A stretch of 64,000 nt of DNA from Streptomyces globosus (GTDB lineage Bacteria; Actinomycetota; Actinomycetes; Streptomycetales; Streptomycetaceae). Where the stretch lies: the NCBI RefSeq assembly GCF_003325375.1, contig NZ_CP030862.1, forward strand, positions 6,515,501 through 6,579,500, read 5' to 3'. The notes beneath the pieces were generated by a model, which worked only from the letters and a program-made list of their open reading frames with translations, was not told the DNA's origin and did no database searches. The stretch's first letter is position 1. Each line of letters opens with the position of its first letter. Of this stretch, positions 50,753-59,104 are shown in pieces. The position numbers and the translations under genes are program-made.

Positions 50753-51604
50753 TCACAGGGTGCGCGTGGCGACGACCACCGTCGCCCAGAACTCCTCCGA
50801 CTCGACCGTCCGCACGGCGAGGCCCGCCGCCTGAAGGGCCGCGGCCGTGTGCGGCGCCTGCCGTCCGCTCGTCTCGATGAGCAGCCGCCCGCCCGGCGCC
50901 AGCCAGTGCGGGGCGCCCGCCGCGATGCGCCGGTGGACGTCCAGCCCGTCCGGGCCGCCGTCCAGCGACACCGGCGGCTCGTGGTCGCGCGCCTCGGACG
51001 GCAGCAGCGCGATCTCGTCCGTCGGCACGTAGGGCGCGTTGGCGAGCAGGACGTCCACCCGGCCGCGCAGCTCCCCCGGCAGCGCCCCGTACAGGTCGCC
51101 CTCGTACACCCGCCCGCCGTACGGGGCGGTGTTGGCGCGCGCGTAGGCGAGCGCGCCCGGGTCGATGTCGGCGGCGTGCAGCTCGGTGCCGGCGCCCAGC
51201 CGGGCCGCGACCGCGGCGCCGACGGCGCCCACGCCGCAGCACAGGTCGAGGACCACCGCCTGCGGGCGGCCGTCCGCCGCGGCCAGCGCGACGGCCTCCT
51301 GCACCAGGAACTCGGTGCGCCTGCGCGGGACGAACGCCCCTGCGCCGACCCGCATGCGCAGCCCGCAGAACCCGGCCCAGCCGACGACGTGCTCCAGCGG
51401 CTCCCCGCCGGCCCGGCGGGCGACCAGCGCGGCCAGGACCGCCTCGTCACCGCCGGCCGCGGCCGTGAGCAGCGCCGCCTCCTCCTCCGCGAAGACGCAC
51501 CCGGCGGCGCGCAGCGCAGCGACCGTCGCCTCCGCGACCGCCGGCTCCGCTTCCGCCGCTTCCCCTGCTTCCCCTGCTTCCTGCACGTCCCGCTCTCCCC
51601 GCAT
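50753..51604 (-). CDS. PrmC/HemK-like protein N5-glutamine methyltransferase
   Basis: A 283-residue SAM methyltransferase. The N-terminal helical domain ends with GEPLEHVVGWAGFCGLRMRVGAGAFVPRRRTE, given in part, which is the HemK linker. SAM motif: VLDLCCGVGAVGAAVAARLG, with ELHAADIDPGALAYARAN. The catalytic NPPY of PrmC is NAPY here (DVLLANAPYVPTDEIALLP), which is common in a second actinobacterial subfamily, so release factors may not be the substrate. A true prmC is expected elsewhere. The start is ATG at 51604. Confidence 0.82.
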   Translation of the reverse strand: MRGERDVQEAGEAGEAAEAEPAVAEATVAALRAAGCVFAEEEAALLTAAAGGDEAVLAALVARRAGGEPLEHVVGWAGFCGLRMRVGAGAFVPRRRTEFLVQEAVALAAADGRPQAVVLDLCCGVGAVGAAVAARLGAGTELHAADIDPGALAYARANTAPYGGRVYEGDLYGALPGELRGRVDVLLANAPYVPTDEIALLPSEARDHEPPVSLDGGPDGLDVHRRIAAGAPHWLAPGGRLLIETSGRQAPHTAAALQAAGLAVRTVESEEFWATVVVATRTL

Positions 51605-51649
51605 GCCGCTGCCCGTACCTTCCGTCCTCCCGCTCCCGCCGCCCCGCGC

Positions 51650-52894
51650 TCAGAACACGTCCGGGCACCACGGCCGCCGGGCCGTCCGGAACACCGCGTC
51701 CGCGAGGGCCAGCGCCCCCGGCCGCTCCTCGGCCACCCTCCCCAGCGCGCCGAGCCGTACCGCTGACTCGTCGCCGAGGTAGAGCGCGCCGAGCGCCGAG
51801 ACGTCCAGGCTCAGGTCCGCGGCCTGGCGGGTGCGCGCGCACTCCCCCGTGCCCGCGTCCAGCCGGTAACGGCCGGCGGCCGGCCCGCCCGGGTCGCGGA
51901 CCTCCAGGACGAGTGTCCCCGGCACCGCGTACGTCCGCGCACCGAGGGCCCGTACGACGTCCAGGACCCGCACCCACAGGAAGTCGGCGGCGGTCACCGG
52001 GCGCGCCGCGCGCGGGTCGGGCAGCAGGTGCGGCAGCAGGTCGTCGGGGGCGCGGTAGCCGCTGCGGACCTTCTGCACCCAGTCGATGGAGCACACGAAG
52101 TGCCACAGCGCCCGCTCGGCGGCCGGGGTCGCCGCGAGGAGGTCCCGGACCCGGACCGTGTTCATGGGCACCTTGGCGTCGGCCCAGACGTCGTCCGCGG
52201 TGTAGCGGACGAGGCCGGCGACCTCGCCGTCCGCCGTGCGGTAGACGGCCTGGAAGCCCTCCCGGTACGGGCGGTGCGAGAACGCCTCCAGCCCCGTCGC
52301 GAGGGCCCACCAGCGCTCGTCGCGGCTGACCATGCCGTGCCGCTCCCCGCGCAGCCGGTCGTGCAGGGCGGGGCCGACGCGGCGCACCTCGGCGGTGTCG
52401 ACGAGGTCGATGCGTCCGCCGTCGCCGGTCCCGGACCGGCGGAGGTCGAGCCCGGCGCGCGGTACGTCGACCTCCCACTCGGTGATCGAGGCCGCGGGCC
52501 CGTACCCGTAGCGGCCGTAGATCGGGTACTCGGCGGCGATCAGCGTCGAGACGGTGTCGCCGCGCTCGGCGGACGCGGCGGCGTCGGCGGCGACCATGCG
52601 GGTCAGCAGGCCCTGCCGGCGGTGCGTGGGCAGCACGGTGACGTTGCTGAGGGCGCTGGAGACGACCGTCGCCCCGCCGGGGACGGTCAGCTCCTGCCGG
52701 AAGGAGCGCAGGGTGCCGACGCAGGCGCCGGTGTCGCGGTCGAAGGCGCCGATGATGCGGTCCGGGTCGCTGTGCCGGGCCCGCTGCGCGGCATCCGACT
52801 CCGTCACCGGGGAGGCCGTCAGGAAGCCGGTGCTGACCGTCTGCATCCACTGGGTCAGTTCGGAAGCGGCAATGGGCCGGACGTCAGCGCTCAT
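51650..52894 (-). CDS. Eis-like GNAT N-acetyltransferase
   Basis: A 414-residue protein with the three-part Eis architecture: an N-terminal GNAT domain with acetyl-CoA loop VLPTHRRQGLLTRMV, a second GNAT-like domain, and a C-terminal SCP-like domain. The family uses the C-terminal carboxylate as a base; this protein ends ...WCPDVF, matching that rule. Tyr in GRYGYGPAAS occupies the general-acid region. Mycobacterial Eis acetylates aminoglycosides; Streptomyces relatives have varied amine substrates. TAGCGT sits 8 bases before the ATG, fitting leaderless expression. Confidence 0.88.
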   Translation of the reverse strand: MSADVRPIAASELTQWMQTVSTGFLTASPVTESDAAQRARHSDPDRIIGAFDRDTGACVGTLRSFRQELTVPGGATVVSSALSNVTVLPTHRRQGLLTRMVAADAAASAERGDTVSTLIAAEYPIYGRYGYGPAASITEWEVDVPRAGLDLRRSGTGDGGRIDLVDTAEVRRVGPALHDRLRGERHGMVSRDERWWALATGLEAFSHRPYREGFQAVYRTADGEVAGLVRYTADDVWADAKVPMNTVRVRDLLAATPAAERALWHFVCSIDWVQKVRSGYRAPDDLLPHLLPDPRAARPVTAADFLWVRVLDVVRALGARTYAVPGTLVLEVRDPGGPAAGRYRLDAGTGECARTRQAADLSLDVSALGALYLGDESAVRLGALGRVAEERPGALALADAVFRTARRPWCPDVF

Positions 52895-52987
52895 GGGACG
52901 CCACGCTAGTGCGCCGTGCGCGCTGCCGTCGCCGGGATTTCCGCCGGGGGCTCCCGCGGCGGCAGCGGGAGCCTGCGGACCGCCGGC

Positions 52988-53623
52988 TCAGGCCAGGAGG
53001 TCGTCCACCTGGGCCTCCCCCTCCCGGTAGCGCCGGGTGATCTCGGCGCTGCAGTCGTCCGCGGTGCGCTGCAGCTGCTGTCTGCGGCGCGAGACCTGCT
53101 GCTCGTACCCCGTCAACCGGCCCATCGCCTCATGGAGTTCGGCGTCCGTGCGGGCCCCCAGGTCCGACAGCTCGACGTCGGACAGCATCTCCGCCGCCAG
53201 CACCCGGTACTCCTCTCCGCGCGGGGTGCCGAGCGTGACGTGCCGGGCGGAGGCGCTGCGGCTGGACGGCGCGTCCGCGAGGATCTCCGAGAGCCGGTCC
53301 ACCACCGGCGCCTCGGGCGGCACGGGGGCCTCCGGGTCGCTGCGCCGGGCGAGTTCGGCGCGCAGGATGTCGATCCGGCCCTGCAGGAGCCGGCGGACGT
53401 AGCTGAGGTCGGCCTCCTCGCGCTGGGCCTCGCGGCGCAGTGCACGCAGTTCCGGCAGGCCGAGCGCGGTGGCGGGCGTGGTCGGCGCCTGCCCCGGCTC
53501 CTCAGCGCTGCGCTGCGCGGGCGGCCGTACCGTTCCGGCTGCCGGAGCGGCGGCGCCGGCAGGTGGTGCGGGTGGTGCGGGTGATGGTGGTGATGCAGGT
53601 ACGGAGGTACCAGAAGTATTCAT
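52988..53623 (-). CDS. rsiG: c-di-GMP-responsive anti-sigma factor RsiG (AmfC)
   Basis: A 211-residue cytosolic protein that with c-di-GMP sequesters the sporulation sigma factor WhiG. After a 50-residue Pro/Ala/Ser lead it has two antiparallel helices, each with the signature E(X)3S(X)2R(X)3Q(X)3D. Motif 1 is at E70-S74-R77-Q81-D85 and motif 2 at E174-S178-R181-Q185-D189; both are exact. Each motif binds part of a c-di-GMP dimer. The start MNTSGTSV at 53623 is preferred; a longer frame reaching 54211 overlaps dtd and was rejected. Older annotation: aerial mycelium formation protein AmfC. Confidence 0.93.
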   Translation of the reverse strand: MNTSGTSVPASPPSPAPPAPPAGAAAPAAGTVRPPAQRSAEEPGQAPTTPATALGLPELRALRREAQREEADLSYVRRLLQGRIDILRAELARRSDPEAPVPPEAPVVDRLSEILADAPSSRSASARHVTLGTPRGEEYRVLAAEMLSDVELSDLGARTDAELHEAMGRLTGYEQQVSRRRQQLQRTADDCSAEITRRYREGEAQVDDLLA

Positions 53624-53795
53624 GTGAACGTGTCCGTCCCCTCGACCGGTGCATGGGCTCTCCCCCGTGCCCGCGTGACGCGTGGGGCCGGGGGGAAGCA
53701 CCGCCTGCGTGCATCGTGCCACTCTCCGTGGTGCGGGCGCAGTCCTGCGCCACCCGTTCGGCCGCGGGGAAGTGCCCGCCTGGTACACAGGTGGT

Positions 53796-54221
53796 ATGCG
53801 AGCAGTGGTGCAGAGGGTGGACGGCGCGAGCGTCGTCGTGGCCGGTGAGACCGTGGGCGAGATCGTCGGCGAGGGGCTGTGCGTCCTGGTGGGCGTCACC
53901 CACGACGACACCCCCGAGAAGGCGGCGCAGCTGGCCAGAAAGCTGTGGTCGGTGCGGATCCTGGAAGGCGAGAAGTCGTGCAGCGACGTCTCCGCGCCGC
54001 TCCTGGTGGTCTCGCAGTTCACGCTGTACGGCGACGCCCGCAAGGGCCGCCGCCCCACCTGGAACGCCGCCGCGCCCGGCGGCGTCGCGGAGCCGCTCGT
54101 CGACGAGGTCGTCGCGCAGCTGCGTGCGCTGGGGGCGACGGTGGCGACGGGCCGGTTCGGCGCGGACATGCGGGTCTCGCTGACGAACCACGGCCCGTTC
54201 ACCATCGTCATCGACGTCTGA
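53796..54221 (+). CDS. dtd: D-aminoacyl-tRNA deacylase
   Basis: A 141-residue DTD enzyme that hydrolyses D-aminoacyl- and Gly-tRNA(Ala) mischarges. MRAVVQRVDGASVVV opens the fold. The active-site SQFTLYGDARKGRRP is present, and the Gly-cisPro chirality motif is in LTNHGPFTIVI. Complete length. The ATG at 53796 follows TACACA by six bases, so the mRNA may be leaderless. It is divergent from rsiG and convergent with ygfZ. Confidence 0.93.
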   Translation: MRAVVQRVDGASVVVAGETVGEIVGEGLCVLVGVTHDDTPEKAAQLARKLWSVRILEGEKSCSDVSAPLLVVSQFTLYGDARKGRRPTWNAAAPGGVAEPLVDEVVAQLRALGATVATGRFGADMRVSLTNHGPFTIVIDV

Positions 54222-54234
54222 CGGCGGTCCGCGC

Positions 54235-55200
54235 CTACGGGGCGACGACGACCTCCTGGGCGGCGGCCGTCGCCCCCGCCAGCAGCGGGGCGTCCACCGG
54301 CACGTTCCGCTTGACCAGGGCGAGCGCGATCGGGCCGAGCTCGTGGTGGCGGACCGCCGTCGTCACGAAGCCCAGCTGCCGGCCCTCCGCCCCGTCGGCG
54401 GCGAGCCTGACCGGCGCCCCGTGCGCCGGGAGGTGCACCTCCGAGCCGTCCAGGTGCAGGAAGACCAGGCGGCGCGGCGGCTTCCCCAGGTTGTGGACGC
54501 GGGCCACCGTCTCCTGCCCGCGGTAGCAGCCCTTCTGCAGGTGCACCGCGGTGCCGATCCAGCCCAGCTCGTGCGGGATGGTGCGGTGGTCGGTCTCCAG
54601 GCCGAGCCGCGGCCGGTGCGCCTCCACGCGCAGCGCCTCGTACGCGAGCAGGCCGGCTGCCGGCCCGTTTCCGGCCGCGAAGGCCTCCAGCTCGCCGCGG
54701 GGCAGGAACACGTCCCGGCCGTGCGGGGTCTCGCGTACGACGAGCTCCTTGTCGACCTCGGCGATGGACCCGGCGGGCAGGTGCACGACGGCGAAGTCAC
54801 CGGTCCGGTCGGCGACTTCGACGCGGTAGAAGAACTTCATCGACTCCAGGTAGGCGATCAGCGCCTCCCCGGTGCCCGGCTCGACGTGCGCCCACACCGT
54901 CTCGCCGTCGTCGACGAGGTACAGCGCGTGCTCGATGTGCCCGTTCGCAGAGAGGATCAGCGCCTCGGTGGCCTGGCCGGGCGGGAGTTCCGTCACGTGC
55001 TGGGTGATCAGCAGGTGCAGCCAGCTCAGCCGGTCCGGTCCGGTGACGGCGACGACCCCGCGGTGCGAGAGGTCGACGAAGCCTCGGCCGTCGGCGAGTG
55101 CGCGCTGCTCGCCGTACAGCTCTCCGTAGTGGGCGGCGACGCCCTCGTCGCGGCCTTCGGCCTGTACGGCGCCGGGGAGGTTCAGCAGGGGGCTGGTCAT
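54235..55200 (-). CDS. ygfZ: Folate-binding YgfZ/GcvT-like protein
   Basis: A 321-residue member of the YgfZ family, folate-dependent factors for Fe-S cluster maintenance and repair. The signature KGCYRGQETVARVHNLGKPP is intact near residue 225. The early FVDLSHRGVVAVTGPDRLSWLHLL is the GcvT-like fold start. ATG at 55200. It lies downstream of nur on the same strand with 21 bp between, so the two may be co-transcribed. Confidence 0.9.
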   Translation of the reverse strand: MTSPLLNLPGAVQAEGRDEGVAAHYGELYGEQRALADGRGFVDLSHRGVVAVTGPDRLSWLHLLITQHVTELPPGQATEALILSANGHIEHALYLVDDGETVWAHVEPGTGEALIAYLESMKFFYRVEVADRTGDFAVVHLPAGSIAEVDKELVVRETPHGRDVFLPRGELEAFAAGNGPAAGLLAYEALRVEAHRPRLGLETDHRTIPHELGWIGTAVHLQKGCYRGQETVARVHNLGKPPRRLVFLHLDGSEVHLPAHGAPVRLAADGAEGRQLGFVTTAVRHHELGPIALALVKRNVPVDAPLLAGATAAAQEVVVAP

Positions 55201-55221
55201 GGGACCAAGCGTACGACCCCG

Positions 55222-55686
55222 TCAGGCGGGCTCGGCAGGGCGCTCGGCGGCGCACGCGCGACACAGGCCGAAGATCGCGAAGTGCTTCATGTCGGTGTCG
55301 AAGCCGAAGGCGCCGCGGAGCTTCTCGGTGAACTCGGCGGCGATGCCGACGTCCGCCTCGATCACCCCGGCGCACTCGCGGCACACCAGGTGGATGTGGT
55401 GGTGCCGGTCGGCAAGGTGGTAGGTCGGCGCCCCGTGCCCGAGGTGGGCGTGGGAGACGAGCTTCAGCTCCTCCAGCAGCTCCAGCGTCCGGTAGACGGT
55501 GGAGATGTTGACCCCGGAGGCGGTCTTGCGGACGTGCGCGAGGATGTCGTCCGGCGTCGCGTGGCCGAGGGCGTCCACGGCTTCCAGCACGAGCTGGCGC
55601 TGCGGCGTCAGCCGGTATCCGCGCTGCCGCAGGTCGCTCTTCCAGTCGGTGCCGGAGGCACGGTCGGGGCTTTCGGGGCTCACCAC
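55222..55686 (-). CDS. nur: Nickel-responsive Fur-family regulator Nur
   Basis: A 154-residue repressor closely matching S. coelicolor Nur, which with Ni2+ represses Fe-superoxide dismutase and nickel uptake genes. N-terminal winged helix: LRQRGYRLTPQRQLVLEAVDAL, ISTVYRTLELLEEL. The metal region YHLADRHHHIHLVCREC (residues 89-105) supplies the His-rich sites. Two Cys pairs (CREC and CRAC) are present. Compared with my recollection of S. coelicolor Nur it has a longer N-terminus (PESPDRASG inserted). TACACT precedes the GTG by six bases, a leaderless arrangement. Confidence 0.9.
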   Translation of the reverse strand: MVSPESPDRASGTDWKSDLRQRGYRLTPQRQLVLEAVDALGHATPDDILAHVRKTASGVNISTVYRTLELLEELKLVSHAHLGHGAPTYHLADRHHHIHLVCRECAGVIEADVGIAAEFTEKLRGAFGFDTDMKHFAIFGLCRACAAERPAEPA

Positions 55687-55785
55687 GGGCCCAGTGTAAG
55701 CGCGCGGCGGGGACCGCGGGCGGGCTGCCCGCGGTCCCCGCCGGGACGCGCTGCGGGGCCGGCCGGCGCACCGGCCGGCGGCGGA

Positions 55786-56358
55786 TCAGCGGAAGAAGGC
55801 GATGCCGTCGTCGGGCATGTCCGGGAGGTTGCGCGCCATCTCGGCGACCTCCTCCGGGGTGACGACCTTCTTGAGCTGGGCCGACATGTAGGGGCGCAGC
55901 TCGACGTCCGGGGTGGCCTTCTCCCCGACCCACATCAGGTCGCTCTTGACGTAGCCGTAGAGGCGCTTGCCGCCGCTGTATGGGCCGGAGGCGGCGGTGC
56001 GGGCCACCGCGTCCGTGGCCAGGTCGATCTGCGGCTTCTGGTGGGCGAGCTCGCCGTACCAGACCTCGACGACGCCCTGGTCGCGCACCATGACGACCTC
56101 GATCCTGCGCTCGGCGTCGATGCGCCAGTAGCCGGACTCGGACTCCAGCGGCCGCACCTTGCGGCCCTCGGCGTCGAGGACCCAGGTGGACGAGGTGTAC
56201 GCCAGGAAGTCCCGGCCGTCGTGGCTGAAGACGACCTCCTGGCCGAAGTTGCACTTCTCCTCACCCGGGAAGTCGAAGACGCCAGCGCCCTCCCAGGTGC
56301 CGAGGAGGAAGGCGAGGGGGACGAGGCCCGGGTTCAGGTCGGACGGGATCTGGATCAT
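55786..56358 (-). CDS. Nitrobindin-like haem-binding beta-barrel (FABP-like) protein
   Basis: A 190-residue THAP4/nitrobindin-family barrel. The family motif FLLGTWEGAGVFDFPG is at the start (GxWxGxG), followed by alternating strands (FGQEVVFSHDGRDFLAYTS, RIEVVMVRDQGVVEVWYGEL). The expected distal/proximal His of nitrobindins lies near the C-terminus in many homologues; it is not obvious here, so haem binding is uncertain. ATG at 56358. A 33-residue membrane protein gene sits 61 bp upstream on the same strand. Confidence 0.82.
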   Translation of the reverse strand: MIQIPSDLNPGLVPLAFLLGTWEGAGVFDFPGEEKCNFGQEVVFSHDGRDFLAYTSSTWVLDAEGRKVRPLESESGYWRIDAERRIEVVMVRDQGVVEVWYGELAHQKPQIDLATDAVARTAASGPYSGGKRLYGYVKSDLMWVGEKATPDVELRPYMSAQLKKVVTPEEVAEMARNLPDMPDDGIAFFR

Positions 56359-56419
56359 GAATGGCTGCTCAGGCGATCTGTGGGAGGGGGTTCCGGGTCC
56401 GGGGAGGCCGATCCGTGGA

Positions 56420-56521
56420 TCAGCGCTGGCCCTGGTACAGCTTCTTCACGGCGAGGCCGGTGAAGGCCAGGACGCCGACGCAGACCAGGACGAGCAGGGA
56501 GGTGAAGAATGCCTCAAGCAC
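56420..56521 (-). CDS. 33-residue single-span membrane microprotein
   Basis: GTG at 56521 with GAGGAG six bases upstream starts a 33-residue protein: MLEAFFTSLL, then the hydrophobic VLVCVGVLAFTGLAV, then KKLYQGQR. The basic cytoplasmic end follows the helix, giving an N-out/C-in prediction. Good ribosome site, biased codons and a clean helix make it convincing despite its size. Function unknown. It probably shares a transcript with the nitrobindin-like gene. Confidence 0.75.
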   Translation of the reverse strand: MLEAFFTSLLVLVCVGVLAFTGLAVKKLYQGQR

Positions 56522-56654
56522 GGGGGACTCCTCGGAGGTGTCGGTGTGGCGGGTACGGGCCGGTCCCCAAGCCTACTGTCCGCCCGCCCGCACCACTCCC
56601 CGAGGTGCCCCGCCCGCGCGGCCGGGGCGGCGCGGCGGCGCGGGCGGGGCGCGG

Positions 56655-57053
56655 TCAGCCGAGGAGCTGGCTCTGCAGGATGACCGTCTGGTGGAACGGG
56701 ACGGACGCCACCCCGCCCCTGCGGGACTGGAACACGGCGGCCTGCACGTCACCCGACTGGATGCACCCGACCCGGACCTCCTCGTCCCCGACGGGCGCGG
56801 CCTCCGCGAACACGTCCACCTTGCCGTGCAGGGCCGGGTTGGGCTGGGCGAACTTCGCCTTCCTCCAGTCGGAGTCGTCCTCGATCCGGTTCACCCCGTT
56901 GACGTTCATGGTGCTGCCGCACCGGTCGGGGTCGTCGGCGAAGTCGGGGGCGGAGAAGCGCAGCAGGTAGACACGGGTGCGGCTGCCGTCGGGCATGGTC
57001 CAGGCGCGCCCGGCGATCTGGCGCAGGCCCTCGTCGGTGAACTCCTGCTTCAT
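56655..57053 (-). CDS. Conserved hypothetical protein
   Basis: A 132-residue soluble protein without a recognised domain. Features: MKQEFTDEGLRQIAGRAWTMPDG, RTRVYLLRFSAPDFADDPDRCG, then RVGCIQSGDVQAAVFQSRRGG. No signal or membrane helix. It starts 10 bp after the DUF3099 stop and is almost certainly in the same operon. Two Cys are well separated. Function unknown. Confidence 0.72.
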   Translation of the reverse strand: MKQEFTDEGLRQIAGRAWTMPDGSRTRVYLLRFSAPDFADDPDRCGSTMNVNGVNRIEDDSDWRKAKFAQPNPALHGKVDVFAEAAPVGDEEVRVGCIQSGDVQAAVFQSRRGGVASVPFHQTVILQSQLLG

Positions 57054-57063
57054 CCATGGACGA

Positions 57064-57330
57064 TCATTCGTCGGGCGGGCGGCGCTTGCCGTCGAGCTCG
57101 TCCCACCACTCGTCCGACTTCGGGTCGCCCGAGGGGGCGTCCCACCAGCGGTCCTCGGGGCCGCGGCGGTTGGCGACCACCGCCGCGACCGGCGGGATCA
57201 CCATCGCCACCACGCACAGGGCCACCGCGGCCTCGACCGACAGCAGCCGGACGAAGGACCAGGCCGAGACGAAGAGGAAGAGGCACACGCCCATCAGGAC
57301 GAAGTAGATGCGGCGCCGGCGCGCGTACAT
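57064..57330 (-). CDS. DUF3099-family membrane protein
   Basis: An 88-residue protein with two transmembrane helices (IYFVLMGVCLFLFVSAWSFV and AAVALCVVAMVIPPVAAVVA) and an acidic, Trp-containing cytoplasmic tail (EDRWWDAPSGDPKSDEWWDE). The sequence matches the DUF3099 pattern common in actinobacteria. GGGGGC precedes the ATG. Function unknown. Confidence 0.85.
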   Translation of the reverse strand: MYARRRRIYFVLMGVCLFLFVSAWSFVRLLSVEAAVALCVVAMVIPPVAAVVANRRGPEDRWWDAPSGDPKSDEWWDELDGKRRPPDE

Positions 57331-57384
57331 GCCCCCAGCCTAGGGCCGCGACCGCCCGGCCGTCCGTGTCCCGGACGGCGCGGA

Positions 57385-57431
57385 GGGCCGCACCCCGCTC
57401 CAGTGGCGTCCAACCCCCTGGGGTGCGGCCC
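57385..57431 (-). terminator. Terminator after the sulfurtransferase-DUF1416 operon
   Basis: GGGCCGCACCCC and GGGGTGCGGCCC form a perfect 12-bp stem with a 23-nt loop, about 33 bp past the DUF1416 stop on the minus strand. Confidence 0.7.
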
Positions 57432-57463
57432 CCCGGCCGGTTCATGGGCTCCCGGTCGCGGGA

Positions 57464-57754
57464 TCAGACCGCGATGGCCACGTCCGTCACGCCGCCGGCC
57501 TCGGAGACGACGACGGCGCGGTCCGCCTGGCCGCCGGGCACGAGGGCCCGCAGCGTCCACGAGCCGGTCGCCGCGTAGAAGCGGAACTGGCCGGTCGCGG
57601 AGGTCGGGACCTCCGCGGTGAACTCGCCGGTCGAGTCGAGGAGGCGGACGTAGCCGCTGACGGGCTCGCCGTCCTTGGTCACCTGGCCCTGGATGGCCGT
57701 CTCACCGGGCTTGAGGGTGGCGAGGTCGGGCCCGCCGATCTGTGCTCCGCACAT
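57464..57754 (-). CDS. DUF1416-family protein (SseC-like)
   Basis: A 96-residue beta-rich protein. MCGAQIGGPDLATLKPGETAIQGQVTKDGE opens a transthyretin/carboxypeptidase-regulatory-like fold (VSGYVRLLDSTGEFTAEVPTS, FRFYAATGSWTLRALVPGG). The pairing with a rhodanese recalls cysA2-sseC in M. tuberculosis, implying a sulfur-metabolism role. The stop of the upstream sulfurtransferase is 54 bp away, so they form an operon. Cys2 at the extreme N-terminus is conserved in my recollection of the family. Confidence 0.85.
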   Translation of the reverse strand: MCGAQIGGPDLATLKPGETAIQGQVTKDGEPVSGYVRLLDSTGEFTAEVPTSATGQFRFYAATGSWTLRALVPGGQADRAVVVSEAGGVTDVAIAV

Positions 57755-57808
57755 GTGTCTCTGTCCTGTCCTGAGAGAAGTCGTTCTACCGGGCGTCGCG
57801 TGCCCTGA

Positions 57809-58654
57809 TTACTTGCCTGCGCCCAGCTCGATCGGCACGCCGACGAGGGAGCCGTACTCGGTCCACGAGCCGTCGTAGTTCTTGACGTTCTCCTGGCCCA
57901 GGAGCTCGTGCAGCACGAACCAGGTGAGCGCGGAGCGCTCGCCGATGCGGCAGTAGGCGATGGTGTCCTTCGCCAGGTCGACCTGCTCGGTCTCGTAGAG
58001 GGCCTTGAGCTCCTCGTCGGACTTGAAGGTGCCGTCGTCGTTGGCGTTCTTCGACCACGGGATGTTGCGGGCGCTCGGCACGTGGCCGGGGCGCTGCGAC
58101 TGCTCCTGCGGCAGGTGGGCCGGGGCGAGCAGCTTGCCGGAGAACTCGTCGGGCGAGCGGACGTCGACCAGGTTCAGGGTGTTGATGGCGGCCACGACGT
58201 CGTCGCGGAAGGCGCGGATCGAGGTGTCCTGCGGCTTGGCCTTGTACTCGGTGGCCGGGCGGTTCGGAACCTCGGAGCCGTCGACCAGGTCGCGGGAGTC
58301 GAGCTCCCACTTCTTGCGGCCGCCGTCGAGGAGGCGGACGTCCTGGTGGCCGTACAGCTTGAAGTACCAGTAGGCGTACGACGCGAACCAGTTGTTGTTG
58401 CCGCCGTAGAGGACGACGGTGTCGTCGTTGGAGATGCCCTTCGCGGAGAGCAGCTTCTCGAAGCCCTCCTGGTCGACGAAGTCGCGGCGGACCGGGTCCT
58501 GGAGGTCCTTCTTCCAGTCGATCCGGACGGCGCCGGCGATGTGGTTCTTGTCGTAGGCGGACGTGTCCTCGTCCACCTCCACGATGACGACGTTGGCGTC
58601 GTTCAGGTGGGCCTCGACCCAGTCGGCGTCGACGAGGACGTCGCTGCGGCTCAT
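57809..58654 (-). CDS. Thiosulfate sulfurtransferase (rhodanese, CysA/SseA type)
   Basis: A 281-residue tandem rhodanese. The inactive N-terminal domain (SRSDVLVDADWVEAHLNDANVVIVEV) precedes the catalytic domain with active-site YCRIGERSALTWFVL, the Cys forming a persulfide. It moves sulfane sulfur from thiosulfate to thiol acceptors. GGAGGAG precedes the ATG. A 205-nt leader after a cysteine-containing leader peptide runs before it, implying attenuation control by cysteine supply. Confidence 0.92.
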   Translation of the reverse strand: MSRSDVLVDADWVEAHLNDANVVIVEVDEDTSAYDKNHIAGAVRIDWKKDLQDPVRRDFVDQEGFEKLLSAKGISNDDTVVLYGGNNNWFASYAYWYFKLYGHQDVRLLDGGRKKWELDSRDLVDGSEVPNRPATEYKAKPQDTSIRAFRDDVVAAINTLNLVDVRSPDEFSGKLLAPAHLPQEQSQRPGHVPSARNIPWSKNANDDGTFKSDEELKALYETEQVDLAKDTIAYCRIGERSALTWFVLHELLGQENVKNYDGSWTEYGSLVGVPIELGAGK

Positions 58655-58858
58655 GGTTTCTCCTCCGGGGCAGTGTGCGGCGGGGCGGTGCGGGTGCTGC
58701 GGGCTGGCAGAGGTGCTGCGCTGCCGCGTGGGCGGCGGGGCAGGCGCTCGGGCGGCCGCTGGGCGCGGGGAGGCGTCAGCGGGCAGGCCGGGGCGGCTGC
58801 ACTGCGGTCACGCGGGAAGTACGGTCGTCCGACGGGCGGAGCGGATGGCGCTCTCGGG

Positions 58859-58942
58859 TCACATGGATCGACAGAGCATGGCGGCGACGCGACACAGGTC
58901 TACTGCCCGTCGCTTCGTGAGGTCCGCCTGCTGATGCTTCAT
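58859..58942 (-). CDS. Leader peptide of the sulfurtransferase operon
   Basis: A 27-residue ORF (28 codons with stop), too short for routine calling: MKHQQADLTKRRAVDLC, then RVAAMLCRSM. It belongs to the LTKRRAVDLCRV-type leader peptides known before sulfur genes in Streptomyces. Both Cys codons (positions 17 and 24) are TGT, rare here where TGC dominates, which would heighten sensitivity to Cys-tRNA shortage. TACGAT lies 8 bases before the ATG, so translation is probably leaderless. ATG at 58948 is an in-frame alternative. Its stop is 204 bases before the sulfurtransferase start. Confidence 0.85.
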   Translation of the reverse strand: MKHQQADLTKRRAVDLCRVAAMLCRSM

Positions 58943-58950
58943 AGCCATGG

Positions 58951-58980
58951 ATCGTAGGGAGGAACCGGCCGCCCTGTCAC
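58951..58980 (-). promoter_or_regulatory. Promoter of the leader peptide-sulfurtransferase operon
   Basis: On the minus strand GTGACA (58980-58975), an 18-bp spacer, and TACGAT (58956-58951). Initiation would fall at or next to the leader-peptide ATG at 58942. Farther upstream, 58981-59104, no gene is seen. Confidence 0.6.
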
Positions 58981-59104
58981 CGGTGTGTCATATACCGAGA
59001 CGGAATCATCCGCATAGCGGGATCAGATGGCGTCCGGGCAGCTCCGCGGGGGCCCTCCGGACGCCCCGCGCAGGCCGCCTTTCTGCGGATCGGACCGTCC
59101 TGTC

